Part shown: positions 30,935 to 33,016 of the stretch, one piece after another
Numbering within the stretch: position 1 is the first letter of the stretch
Layout: every line of letters begins with the position of its first letter
NCBI RefSeq assembly: GCF_000685075.1
Contig: NZ_BAYD01000114.1
Location: forward strand, 1-33,016
Direction: 5' to 3'
Length of the DNA stretch: 33,016 bases
Origin: Paraburkholderia oxyphila NBRC 105797
GTDB lineage: Bacteria; Pseudomonadota; Gammaproteobacteria; Burkholderiales; Burkholderiaceae
Program-made: the position numbers and the translations under genes
The notes under the pieces: model-generated
What the model saw: the letters and a program-made list of their open reading frames with translations, nothing else
What the model was told of the DNA's origin: nothing
The model's database searches: none

Positions 30935-31678
30935 CCGCTCTTTCTGCTCGAAGCGATTCCCTCGGCGGCGCTGGGCCTCGTTGTCCTCGGCTACCTGCCG
31001 AACGGCATCCGCTCGGCGAACTGGCTCACCGACGAAGAAAAGCGCGTGCTGGAGGTGAACATCGAAGGGGACAGCGCGGGCAAGACTCACGGTTCGCTCG
31101 CCAGCGTGTTCACCGACGCCCGTATCTGGAAGATGGCCGTCATCTACTTCTGTTGCATGATGGGTCTTTATGGCATCAGCTTCTACCTTCCGACGCTGAT
31201 CAAGGCGACCGGCGTGCGCACCGCGCTCGAAGTGGGCCTGCTGACCGCCATTCCGTATGCGTGCGCTGTCGCGAGCATGTTCCTCGTGGCCCGCAGCGCA
31301 GATCGCTCGGGCGAGCGGCGCTGGCACTTCGCGGTGCCCGCCGTGCTCGCCGGCGCGGGCCTGTTCGCCAGCACGCAGCTGACCGGCAATATTCCGCTCG
31401 CAATGGTCGCGCTGACCGTCGGCACAGCCGGCATGCTCGCAACGATGCCCGTATTCTGGACCTATCCGAGCGCGATCCTCGCCGGTGGTTCTGCCGCCGC
31501 CGCCATCGGCATGATCAATTCGATCGGCAACCTGGCCGGGTTCGTCAGCGCGTCGATCATCGGCTGGATGAAAGACGTGACACATAGCACGAACGCCGGC
31601 ATCTACTGCGTGGCAGGCGCGCTTGTCTTCGGCGCCGTGCTGGCTTTGCTTCAGCAGCACCGGTCCGTAAACAGGTAA
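30935..31678 (+). pseudogene. 5'-truncated MFS transporter (anion:cation symporter type)
   Basis: The frame reads PLFLLEAIPSAALGLVVLGY, then LPNGIRSANWLTDEEKRVLE, continuing through six membrane helices to a normal C-terminus. This corresponds to the central loop and second half of ACS-family (phthalate/tartrate-type) permeases. The first about 180 residues, with helices 1-5, are missing; the IS6 element lies immediately upstream. An internal GTG at 31046 could start a short product but not a working transporter. It marks a deletion associated with the insertion. Confidence 0.82.
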
Positions 31679-32187
31679 GCCGGGTAAGACTCGATAAAAC
31701 CTCTTGTTGCGTTTGGTAAGGATGCCTTTCTAATGACAGCAAGCAACGCTTTTAAGCGGCTATCTTTCTAGTCGGAGAGCGAACACGATGACCTACCGAG
31801 CGATTCGAAGGAGTGAATGACCGTTGTAGCCGCGAAGCGGCCGATTCGAACTAGTCTGGTTCACCGGCCGTTGAGGGTCGACTTCGGGCGACGCCGTGGG
31901 GGCGCGGTCGGCCATGGAGCGTCATTCGCATGCGCCGTCGCCCGGACGTTCAAACTTCAGCGCCACCCCGTAAAGTTCGTTTGCGGCCGCCTTCTCTTTG
32001 TTCCGATGTATGCCATGGGGCAACTGCCCTTCGCCTGAAGGTAGCGCAGGAATGGAATGGTTGCCCGGTAGGTCCGCACCGTCTTTTCGTTGATCAGCGT
32101 CAACCAACCCAACCGGATCGGCGTGATAATCCAGCGAACGGCTACACACCGTTCGCAAGATTTAGTGATTCATACTGGGAGTCGACG
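31679..32187. other. intergenic region with FNR box
   Basis: A 73-residue frame at 31817-32038 with GAAGGAG close to its ATG exists, but its Arg-rich composition looks non-coding. On the minus strand around 31970-32150 two overlapping open frames exist without starts. I support no gene here, only the FNR box at 32090-32103. Confidence 0.4.
32090..32103 (+). promoter_or_regulatory. FNR box upstream of HPF-like copy 2
   Basis: TTGATCAGCGTCAA matches TTGAY-N4-RTCAA. Its centre (32096.5) predicts a start near 32138, 50 bases before ATG 32188. Confidence 0.75.
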
Positions 32188-32499
32188 ATGGGAATTGGTA
32201 TGCAAATAACCTATCTCGGCCTCCCAGGAGCCGCATCCCTAGAGGCAGAAGCGGCATTGCAACTATTGCGCCTTCAGCCGTATAGTGCCTACTTCTCGGA
32301 TTGTCAACTGGTGATCGAGCATGTGGGCCAGCCCTCAGGAAATAGTCTGTACGACGTTCGCCTTGAAATCGGAACCACCGCGCTCACGCTAAAGCGCATT
32401 GCACGATGCGTACGCGACGGCGCCGAAGCGGCGATTAGATGTGCGTTCAATAAGGCGGTGCGGGTGCTCGAAATTCTTTCCGCGCATGTCAATCTGTGA
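32188..32499 (+). CDS. HPF/RaiA-like ribosome-associated protein, copy 2
   Basis: The protein has 103 residues; ATG 32188 is preceded by GGGAG. It is paralogous to the protein at 11588-11929: MGIGMQITYLGL versus MGLGMQIVYLGF, EAEAALQLLRLQPYS versus EAEADVQLLRLERFS, and YDVRLEI versus YDVRLDL. The C-terminal helix (AAIRCAFNKAVRVLEIL) is conserved in pattern. It lacks the Gly-rich tail of copy 1. The likely role is ribosome hibernation in anoxic cells, inferred from fold pattern. It has its own FNR box, unlike copy 1. Confidence 0.72.
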   Translation: MGIGMQITYLGLPGAASLEAEAALQLLRLQPYSAYFSDCQLVIEHVGQPSGNSLYDVRLEIGTTALTLKRIARCVRDGAEAAIRCAFNKAVRVLEILSAHVNL

Positions 32500-32914
32500 A
32501 AAACAACAAGCGTGGCGGCGACACTGTGTCTTCGTGCACTGGTTGAATCAATATGAACATATGCCCTCCGACGCGTACGGTGGAACGGCGCCAGCATCTC
32601 GGAAGCAGCCGTTAGGCGGCAGCGAGGCCCTGTGGCTGCAACGGGTCGATAAGACTCTACCGGGTCGACGAACATGCACCCGTGAAACAGGTAAGCCACT
32701 CGTCGGAAACATGCCTCATTCAGCCTGAACGGCGGCATAAACTGGTGGGGATAGCTCCCCGCTCACTTGCTCGCACTCGCGCTCGGGACGAAACTGGTGA
32801 CAGTACGCGATAGCCTTCGACACGCCTCAATCGCGACGACGTCGCGCCACCTGCATGGTGATGAGATCCGGCATACATGCCAGCTCGATCAGGCATTCGG
32901 AGTTCCAAGGCAGA
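32500..32914. other. no supported gene
   Basis: Frames on both strands are short, Arg/Thr-rich and without ribosome binding sites. I see no FNR box or RNA gene. Confidence 0.4.
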
Positions 32915-32956
32915 TAGACACAACTTTGCTTGCAATTTAGACACAACTTTACTTGC
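32915..32956. repeat. tandem 19-bp direct repeat, possible IS terminus
   Basis: TAGACACAACTTTRCTTGC occurs at 32915-32933 and 32938-32956 (one base differs), with a 23-bp period. Paired direct repeats like this are typical of the ends of IS21-type elements. The window ends 60 bases later, so the element itself cannot be seen. Confidence 0.5.
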
Positions 32957-33016
32957 GTGAGTGCCAGGTTTTTCCCAAAAATGTGCAATGTAACAGTGCC
33001 ATTAAGATAAGTTTTC

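Noticed and set aside
31817..32038. 73-residue plus frame with nearby GAAGGAG
   Set aside because: The ribosome binding site is too close to the ATG and the sequence is Arg-rich without family likeness.
31950..32158. Minus-strand frames containing a stretch like EKTVRTYRATIPFLRYLQ, reminiscent of a tyrosine recombinase N-terminus
   Set aside because: Too short, no start or catalytic domain, and the FNR box lies inside it; resemblance is only suggestive.
1..33016. CRISPR arrays, tRNA and rRNA genes
   Set aside because: No regularly spaced repeats beyond two copies, and no cloverleaf or rRNA-like sequence recognised.

Overview
This GC-rich window (third codon positions mostly G/C) looks like a betaproteobacterial chromosome or large replicon of the Burkholderia/Paraburkholderia/Caballeronia type. 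The assignment rests on protein resemblance and codon use, not on a marker gene. Its content matches a low-oxygen/dormancy gene island. It holds six universal stress proteins (Usp), an Hsp20 chaperone, BON and CBS-BON proteins, an Acg-like nitroreductase, a PfkB sugar kinase, two HPF/RaiA-like ribosome-associated proteins, a PPK2 polyphosphate kinase, a MaoC-phosphotransacetylase fusion, a zinc alcohol dehydrogenase and a c-type cytochrome. It also encodes an oxygen-sensing FNR protein and a NarL/NreC-type response regulator.

Layout. 21-2737: a small membrane protein and a DUF4010/MgtC-like protein diverge from a double FNR box, followed by a tandem Usp. 2908-5240: pfkB, a small protein, a triple-BON protein and a decayed phaB remnant. 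5437-9571: two tandem Usps, an Acg-like nitroreductase, a histidine kinase that has lost its ATPase domain, and an intact response regulator, apparently in one direction. 9709-11563: a possible micro-ORF, fnr, cytochrome c and a Cys-rich unknown. 11588-14082 (minus): HPF-like, DUF1488, Usp and Hsp20. 14407-15802: two Usps. 15929-16915 (minus): alcohol dehydrogenase. 17386-19261: LRAT-domain protein and an LPG-synthetase-like membrane protein. 19366-22458: ABC importer (fused permease plus ATPase). 22552-23241 (minus): CBS-BON. 23706-28066: UbiB-like kinase, MaoC-Pta fusion, CorA/ZntB-like transporter. 28330-29926 (minus): PPK2 and a small unknown. 30119-31678: an IS6-family element lacking its right end, abutting a 5'-truncated MFS transporter. 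32188-32499: the second HPF-like paralogue. The last 500 bases are non-coding, with a direct repeat that may be the start of another IS.

How the parts fit. I found 13 matches to TTGAY-N4-RTCAA and three one-mismatch matches, nearly all in intergenic DNA 60-175 bases from start codons. The FNR encoded inside the island has all four cluster cysteines and the E-x-x-S-R recognition helix expected to read this site. A second signal, TGTAGG-N6-CCTACA, occurs twice and resembles the NreC-type operator, a candidate target for the response regulator. The inferred picture is an anoxia-induced programme protecting proteins (Hsp20, Usp), pausing ribosomes (HPF-like), adjusting the envelope (BON, LPG-synthetase-like, LRAT) and maintaining energy and redox balance (Pta, PfkB, PPK2, alcohol dehydrogenase). 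It parallels the mycobacterial DosR regulon in content but appears to be wired through FNR.
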